From NCBI GenBank assembly GCA_023374045.1, contig CM041776.1, positions 478,691,375-478,755,374 on the forward strand: 64,000 nt of DNA. Reading direction: 5' to 3'. Below the pieces are notes generated by a model. That model made no database searches and had not been told where the DNA came from. It saw only the letters and a program-made list of their open reading frames with translations. The translations under genes were made by a program, and so were the position numbers. This document shows positions 21,171-32,587 of this stretch, piece after piece. Origin of the DNA: Limonium bicolor. Its lineage: Eukaryota; Streptophyta; Magnoliopsida; Caryophyllales; Plumbaginaceae. Each line of letters opens with the position of its first letter. The first letter of the stretch is position 1.

Positions 21171-21414
21171 AAGTAAGTGCTGGCTGGAGTGAGGCGAAGT
21201 TGTCATTCTCTCACTTATGCTTAAGTGCCAAGAAATTGTTCTCTAGCAAATAAAAACAAAGGTTGTTTATCTTATGCTTATCTTTGAAATAATCGTGTTG
21301 AAATGCATTTCTACTAAGTGAAAAATAATGTAGATATATTTATATAACAAGATAATTAGCAGGGAGAAATTCACCATGATCATTCATGATCTGGGCATGA
21401 CATACACAGATTAA
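21171..21414 (+). pseudogene. Element B pol remnant: last codons of RNase H next to a large deletion
   Basis: After gag comes about 180 bases of AT-rich DNA. From about 21349 the frame reads ISREKFTMIIHDLGMTYTD-TAA (TAA 21412-21414), aligned with the pol end of A (RERFNKIIHDLG). No protease, integrase or RT motif is found anywhere between the LTRs. Confidence 0.75.
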
Positions 21415-23330
21415 ATTCGAGGTTCAAGATCTCGTTGTTGTTTGACGAACAGGTTAGTGACTATTTGAGCATATGTCTTTCAGCTGCCTTAGAGAATAAC
21501 ATGCTTGCACGATAGGTGACCGCGCACCTACCGGGATTAGAGAAATTAGAATTTTTAGATTAGAATAACGGTATATTACAATATTTAGTGCATTTCAACA
21601 GAAAAAATCCCATACTAACGTTAGTTACTGGCTTCAACAGTTATTGTCATCAACATAACTCCAGTACTAGAAGAAGTCAATCTAGAGGTTGCTCCACACA
21701 TAGTTCCTAGTCAAGTCACCGCCATCCCTAAGAGGTCAGCGGAAGAAGAAAATCTGCTGAAGATAAAAGTGATGGATGAGGAAGATCTCACCGACGATGA
21801 GCTGACATATAGCCATATACATGCCTAAGCAAAACAGTAGAGTACAAGGCTCAATGTCCACCTTCTTACCCTCCATATCTCAAAAGAATTCCCCTAAATC
21901 TATTGCTGACCTATCTTCCACCTCTAAAAAAACTCTATCAAAACCTATCACCGACCTATCCTCCACCTCATCGCCTCAAATGCCTACTCCACAACTGAAG
22001 CCAATCTTGTCTCCCCCGCCAAACTCTCATCCACCAAACCAAGGGTATCCCCACGAACCCTTACGAAATTACCCCAAAACCTAAATCAGCTGTAATATCT
22101 GCCACCCAACAGAAGTACAAGACAAAGGATTTCAACAACAGCGCATACACTTCACTAACACCTTTATCGTTTGAGGAGGAGCAAAAATAAAAGGCATCCT
22201 CAGAGAGTTCGATCATGAATGCGATGGAAGAGGGTAATGAAGTGGAAAGAAGTATGACGAGTGGTGATGAAAGCGTACATCAAGTATTGGTTGTAGCCCG
22301 AGCTGTTGAAAATATTTTTGGAATAGATGAAGGAGAAGAAGATGAAGATAAAGATGAGGCATTTGAAGCCTGGGTAGAGGAAAAAGAAAAAAAGGACAAA
22401 GAAAAAGGTGAGGCAACAGAAAAAGAGAGTGATTGAGGAGAAGGCAAGGAACTAAGGAAAGAAGCTTTGTAGATCGACAACTCCGTGAGTAGTTCTTTAC
22501 CAGTATGTGTTAGGGAGATCTCAGCGCAGTCCTCTAGTGATCTTACCGCTTTTAAGCGAGGAAATTAGCCAAGTGAGGAAAGTAAGAGGGAAGGCTTTCA
22601 AGTTCACGAAGGAGGAAAGAGCCCGAATCAAGAAGCTCAAGGAGATGAAGCCCAAGTTGATACCAGCGGCTAACATCAATAGTAAGTCTCTCCTTGTCTT
22701 GCCCAAAACAATGGACGAAGCATGGCTTTTGGCACACTACCTAGAAGAGATCGTCGAGATCCATGACTTCCAAGGGTGGCTTGACAAGTTCACAAGGACA
22801 GACCTAGTATATCCATAACTTCTTAGGGAACACACCTACAATATGGGACCACTCCAGGAAAGAGATGGAGATCTGCATCTAGTATCCAAGGTCATCAAAA
22901 GTGGATAGTCATCCACAAGAACTGGATTGCTGACACCTTTGAGTTGGAAACTGACGGGCTCATTGTCTCTAAAGAGACAACTTGGTCTGATATGGGAAGC
23001 AAGGCAAGAAAAATGGCCAAAGTCTTGAGTGGAAGCTCAGCCCAAAATTTCCCAGTCAACACAATGTCAAAAGATGATAGGATCTTGCTCAGTCTACTGG
23101 TCAACAACATCACACCATGCACTCAGATAAAACATATAGTCGATCTCCCAAGGATGACCTTGCTCACACTCCTTGAGTAGGACAGTTGACCAGGGGAAGA
23201 TCCATGGAGGGATCATAACCCAGGCCCTACTAGTGAAAGGGCTTGACCTCACGGTCTTTCAACTCTATCCGAGATTGGTCCAAGACAAGGTGGGGCTAGA
23301 AATGCTGAACAAGATGGGCATCAAATGAGT
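21415..23330 (+). pseudogene. Element B env-like region
   Basis: After about 250 bases of spacer, an acidic segment (near 21660-21810) leads to a Ser/Pro-rich part (MPKQNSRVQGSMSTFLPSIS at 21821). An acidic stretch (22215-22436) follows, then the globular domain: RKVRGKAFKFTKEERARIKK and IVEIHDFQGWLDKF (22507-22818), ILLSLLVNNITPCTQIKHIV (about 23085-23145) and GKIHGGIITQALLVKG. The domain order matches the env-like ORFs of A and Cop2. Multiple frameshifts and stops. Confidence 0.65.
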
Positions 23331-24026
23331 AGTAATAAGCTCTAAGCCGTAGTCAAAGCTGCGAAAAGCACTGAAGCCCCGTCCACCAGTAGGGAAACAA
23401 CTAGTGAGAGGTCGAAGAAGAGAAAAACCCATGCACTACCGGAGCCAAAGTGGTTACCAAAGCGACATGATACTAAGGAACAGGGGGTGCTAGGCAAAGT
23501 AGTAAAAGCCCTAGAGGCCATCATAGTTACATCCAATGAAAAACATGTAAAAGACTTGGCTCAAGGTACAATAAGTTTCTGCAACCTACATTGTCCTGAG
23601 TATTCTATGCCTCTTAGAGGCCTGGGCGACCACTACGAGAGCCCCTAGTGTTAGGATATAATTTTTTACTCTCTCTATACTTGTAATAACATAACCTGTT
23701 AATCAATACACTACTTTCTCAAATACTAGTCTAAATGTTTCATGTCTTCGACTAGATCACTCCCCATTTTGTTGGATGGAAAAGGGGGAAAGATAGAATC
23801 CTTACTTAATTTCTCATATACTCACCTTTAAAAAGCTTATCCCTGCAAAAAATGGCTAAGTATTTGACATCTTGCAACCATTCACTGAACTCAGGGGTAA
23901 TTAATCTTAGAGGGGGCCCTCTTCAGGAGTTAAGTTTTTCAGTCATAAACTTAGTTTTTAAAAAACTTAGCTAAATTGATTTTCTTTGTTTAATGGATTG
24001 GTTGCCATCATCAAAAAGAGGGAAAT
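23331..24026 (+). promoter_or_regulatory. Element B 3' untranslated region and polypurine tracts
   Basis: Purine tracts AAAAGGGGGAAAGATAG (23780-23796) and AGGGGG (23911-23916), then the LTR-proximal tract AAAAAGAGGGAAAT (24013-24026). The second G-run is overlapped by a GGGCCC palindrome. No gene. Confidence 0.75.
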
Positions 24027-25226
24027 TGTTAAGTCAAGTTCCTTTGGGTTTTGATGACAGCAACCATCCTTGCGGTTTAATGTATGTGCTTAAGTATTTC
24101 AGCCAATAAGGATTCTCGGGATCGCTTGTATACAAGGTTACAAGCGGATCCTGCCGCTCTGATGGGTGCCCAATAGTCGAGCACTTGTCCACAATCGTTG
24201 AAGGCAAAGCTCTAGAAATGACTCAAGAGTATGGTTCACTATAACTATTGAGGAATCAATGAAGAAAGAGGTTACCCTTGCTAGTAAAGCAACGTCAACG
24301 ACAACTTGCACGTTTTGATTCTTGGAGATCATGTGCTCATACGCGTGGGAGACAAGGGAGGAAGAAGATAAACGGCAGTGCAGGAAAAGAAGCTATCACT
24401 TTTTGCTTTTTTTGTTTCTCTCTTCTACTGGATATTCTTGTCTATGGTCCCCAAACTGGCACAAAAGTGGCTAAGCCATTAAGAAGTGTGGACTTAAGAA
24501 ATTTCAACAAGCAAGCTTTGAGTTCCACATATAAAAAGGAATCAGCAAAGTCTATAAAGAAGCAACCAGCCTTATCTGTTTTGTCTCTAGCCGCATCACT
24601 TTTATCTATGGTCCAACTGGCGTAGCATTGGCTAAGCCACCTAGAAGTGTGGAATTCAAAGAACTCAATGTTGAGTTTTGGATCCACTAATGAGGAGAGA
24701 TCATCATCTTTATAAAGAAGTGACCGGTCTCATTTGTTGAGACTGTTAAGTATAGAGCCAAAAACCATGCGCATTGTAGTAGAGAACTCAGGCCTGTAAA
24801 AGTTTAACGATTAGAGAGTTCTAGTGATTAGCGAGTGTGTGAGATCTTGTAAATAACAGTAAGGTGAAGCGAGTGGAGTATTGTAACTCAGAGTGTGAGG
24901 TATACCATGGTAGCTAAGACCGTCGGGGAACAGTCGGGACTGTTAGGAGGCTATCAGTCGTGTGTCGACTAGGGGTCGTATGTCGACCAGGTAGAAGGAC
25001 TTCGGTGGTAAGTTCTAAACCGTCTTGTAGACCATAGGTGGGCGTGAAGGGGAGATTAAGAGAATTACTAGGGAATAATTCTCAATCGAAAGAGGTTTAT
25101 AGTTTAAAAATAACTTCCTTGTCTCTTACCTACCTCAAGTTATTTCTTGATTACCTGTCTCGTAACAGCCGCACGACATGTCTAGAACCTATCGAGGACG
25201 TGTTGAGGAGTACCAATCAACCTACC
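24027..25226 (+). repeat. Element B 3' LTR
   Basis: 1,200 bases. It ends CCTACC where the 5' copy has CCTACA, so the terminal A is mutated. The two tandem promoter units are again 158 bases apart, with TATAAAG at 24553-24559 and 24711-24717. The right TSD GGTAG (25227-25231) follows. Confidence 0.9.
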
Positions 25227-25231
25227 GGTAG

Positions 25232-25538
25232 TGGTCCGGTTATTGTACTTTCAGGTAGGGCCTCTCTGAGCGTTTTTCGCGGGGCAAAATGGTGTAGCGG
25301 GCGATGATGACTGGAATTTCAAATGGTGATAACCGTTTTTCTTATAATTGTGCCATGATTTTTATTGCCTAGTAATTGACAGTTAAATATGTACTTTTAT
25401 GATCTTCTAGCTACTCTTGAGCATCGTGAGTTACTATTTCTAATCAGGAGTACTTAAATACTCCCATTCTCTTTGAATCATTGGTCCTTTTCTCAAACTT
25501 GTCTCGGCGCGCCAATTCCAGTGTGAAGACAAAACCGA
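25232..25538. other. Unassigned DNA between element B and the CACTA element
   Basis: About 300 bases, presumably continuing the sequence into which B was inserted. No ORF, repeat or domain that I can name. It contains a GGCGCGCC octamer near 25505. Confidence 0.4.
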
Positions 25539-25850
25539 CACTACTAGAAAACAACAGATTAGGGACGGATAAATCCTTTTGTAATCCGTCGCTAAAGCTG
25601 ATTAGCGACGGATTAGAGACGGATTTATCCGTTGTTAATCAAAAATTGAGTCGGAGGACGACGTCTGTCACCAATTAGTGATGGATTAGCGACAAATGTG
25701 TCCGTCGCGAAAAATCTATTAGCGACGGATTAGAGAGGGAAAACGCCCATCGCTAATTTGGCGGTGGAAATTTGGTTTTAATGGATTATTGTTGACGATG
25801 GAATTTCCATCGCTATTCCGTCACTAAACTGCGTTCACTTAAAAAAAATG
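25539..25850. repeat. CACTA terminus and subterminal repeats
   Basis: CACTACTAGAAAAC at 25539-25552. Then several copies, direct and inverted, of TTAGCGACGGATT-like units (for example near 25609, 25679, 25719) and their complement (AATCCGTCGCTAA near 25580). Such arrays bind the TNP1/TnpA protein in characterised CACTA elements. Confidence 0.88.
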
Positions 25851-26079
25851 TAACATTTTAATTTGTAATATATTTTCACCTATAAATGTTGACATATAAT
25901 ACATTTTACTCATATCCACCTGTAATACACAATCCTATAAAGATTTGTACTCATTAATCCCATAATATAAGCAAACACAATATAAATGTTCAATCAACAC
26001 AAGATACGAAGTAGTGTAGTCGAGATTGGATATAGACATAGTCTCAAGCAAACAAAGTCTAACAAGGTCAAATGTCATA

Positions 26080-28150
26080 TTTATCTAATACCCGCCTGCC
26101 TCCTCTACCATGCCCATCCCCTGGACGATATCCTGTTTGATCACCCGGACCACCCGGACCACCTGAGCCATCATGCGGACCTCTAGGCCACTAACCCCAT
26201 CCACCCGTACTAGAGCCAGTGCCAGGATCACCGTACAGAGCCTACTGAGAGGGAAACATCTGGGAGATTTGCGCTCATATCATCCTCTGCATCTCCTCAC
26301 TGAACATCTCCTAACGGATCACTTCCCTCTCCTCATATGTGCTCTGGCCGTAGCCGTAAGCACGTGAGCTAGTGCTGGTGCTGTGAAATGAGTCAGGGAA
26401 GTACGCTGGTGCTAGCTCGACCACACCGTAGACCCTCTGCTTTCTGGATTTCCCTTCAATAGCCTTAAAAAAAATTTCATTAGGGTCTACTAGTGTGGCT
26501 TGCAGAGATGGATCATCAAGAGTGGTTGACTCTTGAGTGGCAGCATCTAATAGCTCTTCGTATTTATGCTTCATTATCATAACATAATGATATAATTAGT
26601 ACTCGTCTCTAATGAATACATTTGAATAATGTAGCACAACTTAAATAAGTTAAATTAAAACACTTACAATAGTGTCCTCGACCTTGGAGCATATTGGCAC
26701 ACTGTTTCCATGCTCATCCTTGCTCAAATGAGTGTGTATGAATAATGTGCAAGCATCTGGCTTTGTACCGTATTTCTTAGTCTACAAAAAAAAAACACTT
26801 GATTAAATTAGAAGCAAGGCTTTAAAAAATTTGACAGAACCTCCCCTATTTTTTTATATTTGCCCGCGCATAAAAACCAGGATTGTTCAGTCAGAATCAG
26901 ATAATGATTAATCGATCAAGGTTTAAAAAACTCTGACATAACCTCCCCTATTTTTTTGCATTTGCCCACACATATACAATCCAGTATTGCACATATCAGA
27001 ATCTAATAACGATCACAACTCACATCATGCATTCAAAGTTGCATTGTCATATTCACATTCACATGTACTGGCATCTAGTTTCATATACACTTAGCTTACA
27101 AAACAAAATGACTCACCAGAACCCTTCGATGCTCCTTTATCGTGCGAGAACCGCACGCATGTGTAGATAGACCACCACCACGTGTGTGCTCAGTCCTCCG
27201 GTTGTGAGAGTTAGTCTCGCTGATCTTCTTACACTTCTCATTCACCCATTTTTGTTCCCAAGCCTGCCAGCTTTCATCTCTGACTTTTCTCTTCATTATC
27301 CCAGCCTTCATCCTGTAGAGTATGTCTGAATATCGTTTTCTTCCCAAGACGCAGTATAACTCATAGACGATACTCTCAAGGTTAGGATCCCAACGGAAGC
27401 GCTTCTACATAAATTAGTAAGTGTAAGCATAACTTATCAAAAAAAAAGTTAAAGATCAAGAATGTTTAAGTACCTTGAACTCATTGAAATAGAATCTATG
27501 GCCGTCCTGGCCCAAATCCTCCCAACTATAACCGTCTAGAAACCACCTCGTCTCAAAGCAAGGAAGAAAAGAACGAGCAACCTTGTTTGTAGGTAGTATC
27601 TCCATATGATTATATGCATCACAAATTGACAATTAGCATATATATATTAAAAACAAAGTTTATTGAGAATTGTTTTGCACTTATATAGTACTTACCTGTC
27701 AGAGATAGTGATGACCACGCGAGGATCAACAACACCACTGTGGGAAGCGTGTGAAGCCTTTAAGCTACGCGATGCGTTGTCGGATGGTGGTGAATCATCA
27801 TGTCATGGAGGAGTAGGCTGATGTGGAGGAGTAGGTTGTTGTGGAGGTGGAGGAGTAGGCTGCCGGCGTGGAGGTAGAGATATAGACCGACGTCTCTCAA
27901 CAAACGGCTGTGAATCCAGGACTATAGAAGAAGAGTGTGGGTGAGAGTCGAAGAAAGGGGTCCCTATGGGTGCTCGTCCTGACAAGGGGTGCAAAGGGGA
28001 CGAATGTGTAGAACCCAATGGGGATCCATGACCGGATCCATCCACATGATTAGTAGCCTACTGAGAATCGCCTGGGGGATTAGAAGTGTTGCCCCTGCTT
28101 TTGCTTCGACTAAATGACCACCCAGATTTAAAAAAAAAGCTCCTACCACC
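26080..28150 (-). pseudogene. CACTA accessory transposase gene (Transposase_24/TNP1-like), multi-exon
   Basis: Exon-like blocks on the minus strand: a Pro-rich N-terminus (28045-27803, PPPPQQPTPPHQPTPP); RWFLDGYSWEDLGQDGHRFY (about 27600-27480); GRKRYSDILYRMKAG and KKISETNSHNRRTEHTRGGG (27347-27110); KYGTKPDACTLFIHTHLSKD (about 26790-26700); EKYEELLDAATQE to a Gly-rich C-terminus (26580 to about 26085). The pattern of W, basic stretch and NR motif, then THTRKD-like motif, is that of Transposase_24. Intervening AT-rich DNA would be introns. Stops in the last block show decay. Confidence 0.72.
26822..26980. repeat. Tandem pair in a CACTA intron
   Basis: Two copies about 104 bases apart of a motif containing CCTCCCCTATTTTTTT followed by TTTGCCC (26835-26871 and 26940-26975). 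A third related copy, TCTCCCCTGTTTTTTT, is near 31100. On the coding strand each reads as an A-run followed by GGGGAG. Confidence 0.6.
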
Positions 28151-28286
28151 TACCATCACTATGAAAACCCATGACAAAAATCACATTAAACACTTAATAG
28201 AATAAATATTTTTATACACTAATTAATAAACAAATGAAAACAATAATATATTGATGTTGCATAGTAATTGTATGTAAGTTTACTTG

Positions 28287-28979
28287 TTAAATTTTTGTAT
28301 CTGTTATGTCTACTAAGTCAAATGTTTCTTCATCATCGTCCAAAGGTGATAAAACCACATGATCTATGGTTTCATCTTGTAGTGGTTGAACCTCCTCATC
28401 AACTGTTGATGAGTCGGGCATGTTCAAAGTGCTTCTCACTTTCACTTTAGAGACAACCCACCAATCTTTCCTATCCCTCTTCTTTGACGGGTATGAGCAA
28501 TAATACACTTGAACGGCTTGATCAGCTAGCACAAACGGCTCGTACTTGTCAAATTTCCTTGTTTGATTAATGTCAACCAGCTTATATCGAGGATGTACTT
28601 GTACTCCTCTCTTTTCTCGGTCAAACCAATGACAATTAAACATTACAATCTTCTTCACAGGTAATGCGGGATACTCTAATTCGATGATCTCTTTCAGCAC
28701 CCTGTAATAATCATACTCTGAGTCACCATAGTTTATCCCAAAAATGAAGACACCACAGTTGTACGTTCTACGGTCTTCTGAGTAAGACTCTGTGTGGAAT
28801 TTGTACCCATTCACATTAAAACCTGCGTAGGAGGTTACCATGTTCAACGGGCCTTGGGCCAAGCTACGAATGAATTCGTTTGGTGTGGTAATATCATTTG
28901 ACTGTAATACAAAAATAATATCATAATTCCTTATTTTATGTTGACCTTTATGTATATAATTATTTGTGCATATAGTCAC
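28287..28979 (-). pseudogene. CACTA transposase C-terminal exon (DUF4216)
   Basis: 230 open codons with TPNEFIRSLAQGPLNMVTSY, GYKFHTESYSEDRRTYNCGV, VMFNCHWFDREKRGVQVHPR and EPFVLADQAVQVYYCSYPS, the hallmark order of DUF4216 at the C-terminal end of plant TNP2 proteins. An acidic tail follows. This is the best preserved part of the transposon. The start shown is only the first Met of an exon that would be spliced to the DUF4218 part upstream. Confidence 0.85.
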
Positions 28980-29059
28980 TCACAAACGAACGGAACCAAA
29001 AGGGAAAATATTTTTCCAACTTAAGGTTGATTGTCTCATCCGTTATTGTTGGTTCTATT

Positions 29060-29489
29060 TGTCATAGTTGCCGCTCGTACATTCTACAACAAAAGATTTA
29101 AACTGAATTGTGAACCAACTACAGAATAATACGTATGAACGATGAAAATAACTAATATTTGTATATATCTTACTCATAATAAGGCTCAATTTCTGCACAA
29201 TTTTGTAGAATGTACAATTGAGTGGTATCTAACTCACGGGCTGTCAACAGTCTTCTTGTTCCTTTGCCAATCGGTTTGCCCATTATTTTAAAAATAGACA
29301 ATCTTTTTGGATTGTCATCAACATCCTCTACCATTGTCTCGTTTCTACCAAGCTTGTACGAGTACTATGGTCCATCATCAACGAAGTAAAACTTTTTAAA
29401 ATTTGGTGATCTCTTCCAGAATGTATCCATTACGAATGGATCCCTCAACTTTGTTGTTGTTTATGATCAACCTTTTCAGTTTCTCCAAT
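29060..29489 (-). pseudogene. CACTA transposase DUF4218 remnant
   Basis: In shifting frames on the minus strand: KVEGSIRNGYILEEITKF (near 29440-29390; the usual family motif is RVEGSIxExYxxEE), then GKPIGKGTRRLLTARELD and LYILQNCAEIEPYYE (about 29290-29170). The stretch between the Transposase_21 core and this motif is missing, so a deletion of several hundred codons is inferred near 29460-29490. Confidence 0.65.
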
Positions 29490-31017
29490 TCAACTCTGCA
29501 AGTATTTCGTCACCAGTTTCGAAATGTGGGGCAACCTTGGTCTCTTTGTGCCCTTTCCGAATGACTTTTTATCATTACTAAACTTGTGGTCTAGAGGAAG
29601 AAACTTTCTAGAGTTGTAAAACCATGACTGCTTCTTGCTACAACGTAATGTGAATGCGTCACTGTCTTCCATGCAATGTGGGCACGCTAGTCTACCAGCA
29701 GTGCTCCAACCTGGTAGCATTGCGTATGCAGGAAAGTCTTTTATGGTCCATATCAATGTAGCTCTCATTTGAGAATTTTTCTTTCTGGACACATCATAAG
29801 TTGTGACTCCAGCCCACAACTCCTATAACTCAGCTATAAGAGGTTATAAAAACACCTCAATCTTTCCTTTAGGATTTTTAGGGCCAGGAACAAGTACTGC
29901 AAGAAGGAAGAACTCATCTTTCATACACATCCCAGACGGTAAATTATATGGTGTAATTACAACTGGCCAGCAAGAGTATTGTCGTCCAGAAGCCGTAAGT
30001 GGTTGGAAACCATAAGTACATAACCCAAGTCTGACATTTCTAGACTCCGAAGCAAAAGTAGCATGAATCTGGTCAAAGTGCTTCCACGCATTTGAGTCGG
30101 AGGGGTGACACATGTTGTCATCTTCCATTTTGTGTTCGATGTGCCATCTCATATCGGTAGCCATTGTAGAAGAAGCATAAAGCCTTTTCAGCCTTGGAAT
30201 GAGAGGGAAATACTGCATCTTCTTGAAAGGTACCTTACTTTTTCTCCTTTTATCCCCTCTTTGATAGGCTTGTATCTGGGGAGAGTGCAAAACTTGCATG
30301 CATCCAGATCTTTATCTTCTCCCCAGAAAATCGTACATAGTTCGGAACAACAATCGATTTCTTCATAAGGTAACCAAGAACACGTATGATTTTCTTTTCT
30401 TCATATAAGTATTTTGGAATATCAGTGTTTTCTGGACGGAGCTTGTAGTAGGTTTTGCAAACTCGATCAATCAATGCTTGAGGTGCTTGGAAGTCATTCT
30501 TAATGGACATTAATTTAGTGACGATAGAGAGTACACTATGATGAGTGCCACTGAATAACTTTCTTTTAGCATGTTCCATCAACTCAAAAAATTTCTTAGC
30601 CTCAAGATTTGGAGTATCCTCCACTTCATCTTCAATCTCCGACATAAAATTAAATGTATCCCCCAATTCTTCTGGAACCTCACCAACAGCAAGTGTAATC
30701 ATTTGCTCTAACATTTCAACATGTGGAACCTCAGTAGGCATAGTGTTGCGTGAAATAGCTTGTACGAGTGTGTTATCTTCCCCATGGAATATCCAATCAA
30801 ACTATCCGTACATAAAACCTTTCTATGCTAAATGAACCTTAACGACATCCGGCTTAAGATACTGTCTGTTTCCACATCTATTCATGTTGCAAGTACACTT
30901 AATTTTAACATCTTCCATACATTCAGGGGGTTGTAGTGCAAAAGCGACAAACTTTTCCATCTTCCTCAGCCATTCGGCAGAGATTCTACCTCTCTCAAAG
31001 GTTCTCTGATCGTACAT
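29490..31017 (-). pseudogene. CACTA TNP2-type transposase, N-terminal and core (Transposase-associated, Transposase_21)
   Basis: MYDQRTFERGRISAEWLRKM and a C-rich segment (CTCNMNRCGN) form the transposase-associated domain (31017-30823). The frame continues through an acidic linker (30741-30250). Then Transposase_21: DSNAWKHFDQIHATFASESR, RLGLCTYGFQPLTASGRQYS, WPVVITPYNLPSGMCMKDEF and MLPGWSTAGRLACPHCMED. The usual T-D-G-F catalytic-site motif reads T-Y-G-F, so the conserved Asp is Tyr. Stops TAA (29844-29846) and TAG (29823-29825) fall in the core. It would cut and join element ends; inactive here. Confidence 0.85.
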
Positions 31018-32587
31018 CCACTACCTATTGGGTCTCATACCTATACTAATCAACCATTACTTTAGTTAAAAAATAATAAATTTTTAAAAAATTCGACATA
31101 GTCTCCCCTGTTTTTTTACTTTTTGCTTATTTCTAAGCATCCTACAAGGACGGTTCACAAATACCTACAACAATTATCAACAGAACCCAACAGATTGTCC
31201 TCACAATATCTACAACAGCATACAATAGATCAAACCAGTTGATTCTTCGACGCAAATTATATAAGTAACAAAACACACATACAAAAAGAATATATTAATA
31301 ATATAAAGTAAAAATATAAAGGCATGATTAAGCTCATATGGTGCTATATTAATTTTATATATAGTTGCAATGTTGAAGCAAATAGTAAATGAGCTAATCT
31401 GTAGCTAGCACCTAGCATATTGATTCACTATTTTTTGTTTTGGTAAGATTCATTCTTTACGTTACACAGAAGTTCTATCGAAACCCATATGTTATTATAA
31501 AGTGAGATTAATTCCTACAAAAAGTGGCCTAAGTCACAGTTATGTAGGCTCTTTGCACTTTAAATCAGAAATACTGCAATGCCTCAAACCATCTATGTCA
31601 ATAACTGCTAAACCAAACTTAGTGCAACATATGTACCGTCTGAATATTTGTGATGTTTCTTTTGACTCTCTTACTGAGGCTTCATCAAACATTCTATGCA
31701 TTGCATCTAGATTTGAACTTACAAAAGTATTACCCAGGTGTTCACAATATGTTTGGGAGAAGAAGAAAAGCAATGAACTCGCAATCTTGGGTGGAGTTAT
31801 ACAATGAAGAGAAATATATATAGTATGCCAAATTAATTACATCAAATGTAATTGATAATTAATTAGTGAATATACGGTTAAGTGACTGTATACAATCTTT
31901 AATTAATTTTTAAAATTTGATGCAGTTAAAAAATGGTAAGTGATTCAGTTATGTAATATTGAGTCATTTAGAGCAGTAGTGTCATACAGTTAACTAATTA
32001 ATAATTATTGTTTTTCCTTTATGGCAATAAAGTTAAGTGGATACGTTTGTTTAAAAGCAATAATACCATGTAATATGAGTCAAGCTTGACAATGACATTT
32101 TTTGTTGACAAATATCGGTGATAATGACTCCAGCGTACCATATATATCAAACAAAGATTCGAGTGGGACTGTTTCATGTATGTATATATATTGGACGTAC
32201 GTATATATTTAATTTCCAAGATATGTAATATATATGTATAGTATGGATTTTGAGTGGTAAAACTTTCTTTGAATTCTGCTCGTTGTTTGATTGTTTTTGT
32301 GGGTGCCACGATGTGCAAAGGGTTGGGTTTCTATTTTTGCAAGCTTTGGTCTGTGCTTTTTGAGTTGTAGGCAAGGTTTCAGGGTGTTGTTTATAGTGGA
32401 TTGAGGAAGGGCTACTTTATGTTTGTTATATCTTTTGGCCAGTTTTAATATGTTGTTATGACAGGTGGATAGCTGGGTTGTTACGACAGTTGTATTGTGA
32501 GTGTGATTAGAGAAGTACTTAAGGATGTGATTAAGGAGTTTTTTCACTATTCTAGAAAATAATAAAGTCAGTCATATTGGGTAACTT
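31018..32587. other. AT-rich unassigned DNA right of the CACTA coding region
   Basis: About 1.57 kb. The first part should be the CACTA promoter side. 31502-31807 (plus) and 31540-31773 (minus) are both open, but neither product is recognised. 31860-32250 is very AT-rich with TATATA runs. No CACTA terminus with subterminal repeats was found. Confidence 0.4.

Larger units (their letters stand above)
18487..25226 (+). mobile_element. Element B: pol-deleted, non-autonomous Sirevirus relative
   Basis: 6,740 bases with LTRs (TGTTAAGTCAAGTTCC start), PPT and 5-base TSDs GGTAG. The interior runs from gag to the final codons of RNase H with almost nothing between, then an env-like region. Protease, integrase, RT and nearly all RNase H (about 4 kb in A) are missing. 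Its LTRs are more diverged from each other than those of Cop2, so it is the older insertion. Confidence 0.9.
25539..31020 (-). mobile_element. CACTA (En/Spm) DNA transposon, right end not found
   Basis: Left terminus CACTACTAGAAAAC at 25539, followed by subterminal repeats. The two genes typical of the superfamily are both on the minus strand: a Transposase_24/TNP1-like gene (about 26080-28150) and a TNP2-type transposase with DUF4216 (28287-31017). The genes read toward the left end, so the promoter end should be to the right, but no matching TIR with subterminal repeats is seen before element C at 32588. The base limit 31020 is the last coding position, not a true terminus. Confidence 0.85.

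Noticed and set aside
31970..31981. GCAGTAGTG as a possible right TIR of the CACTA element
   Set aside because: Only about eight bases fit the inverted CACTACTAGAAAA, there are no subterminal repeats beside it, and the next three bases do not match the left flank CGA.
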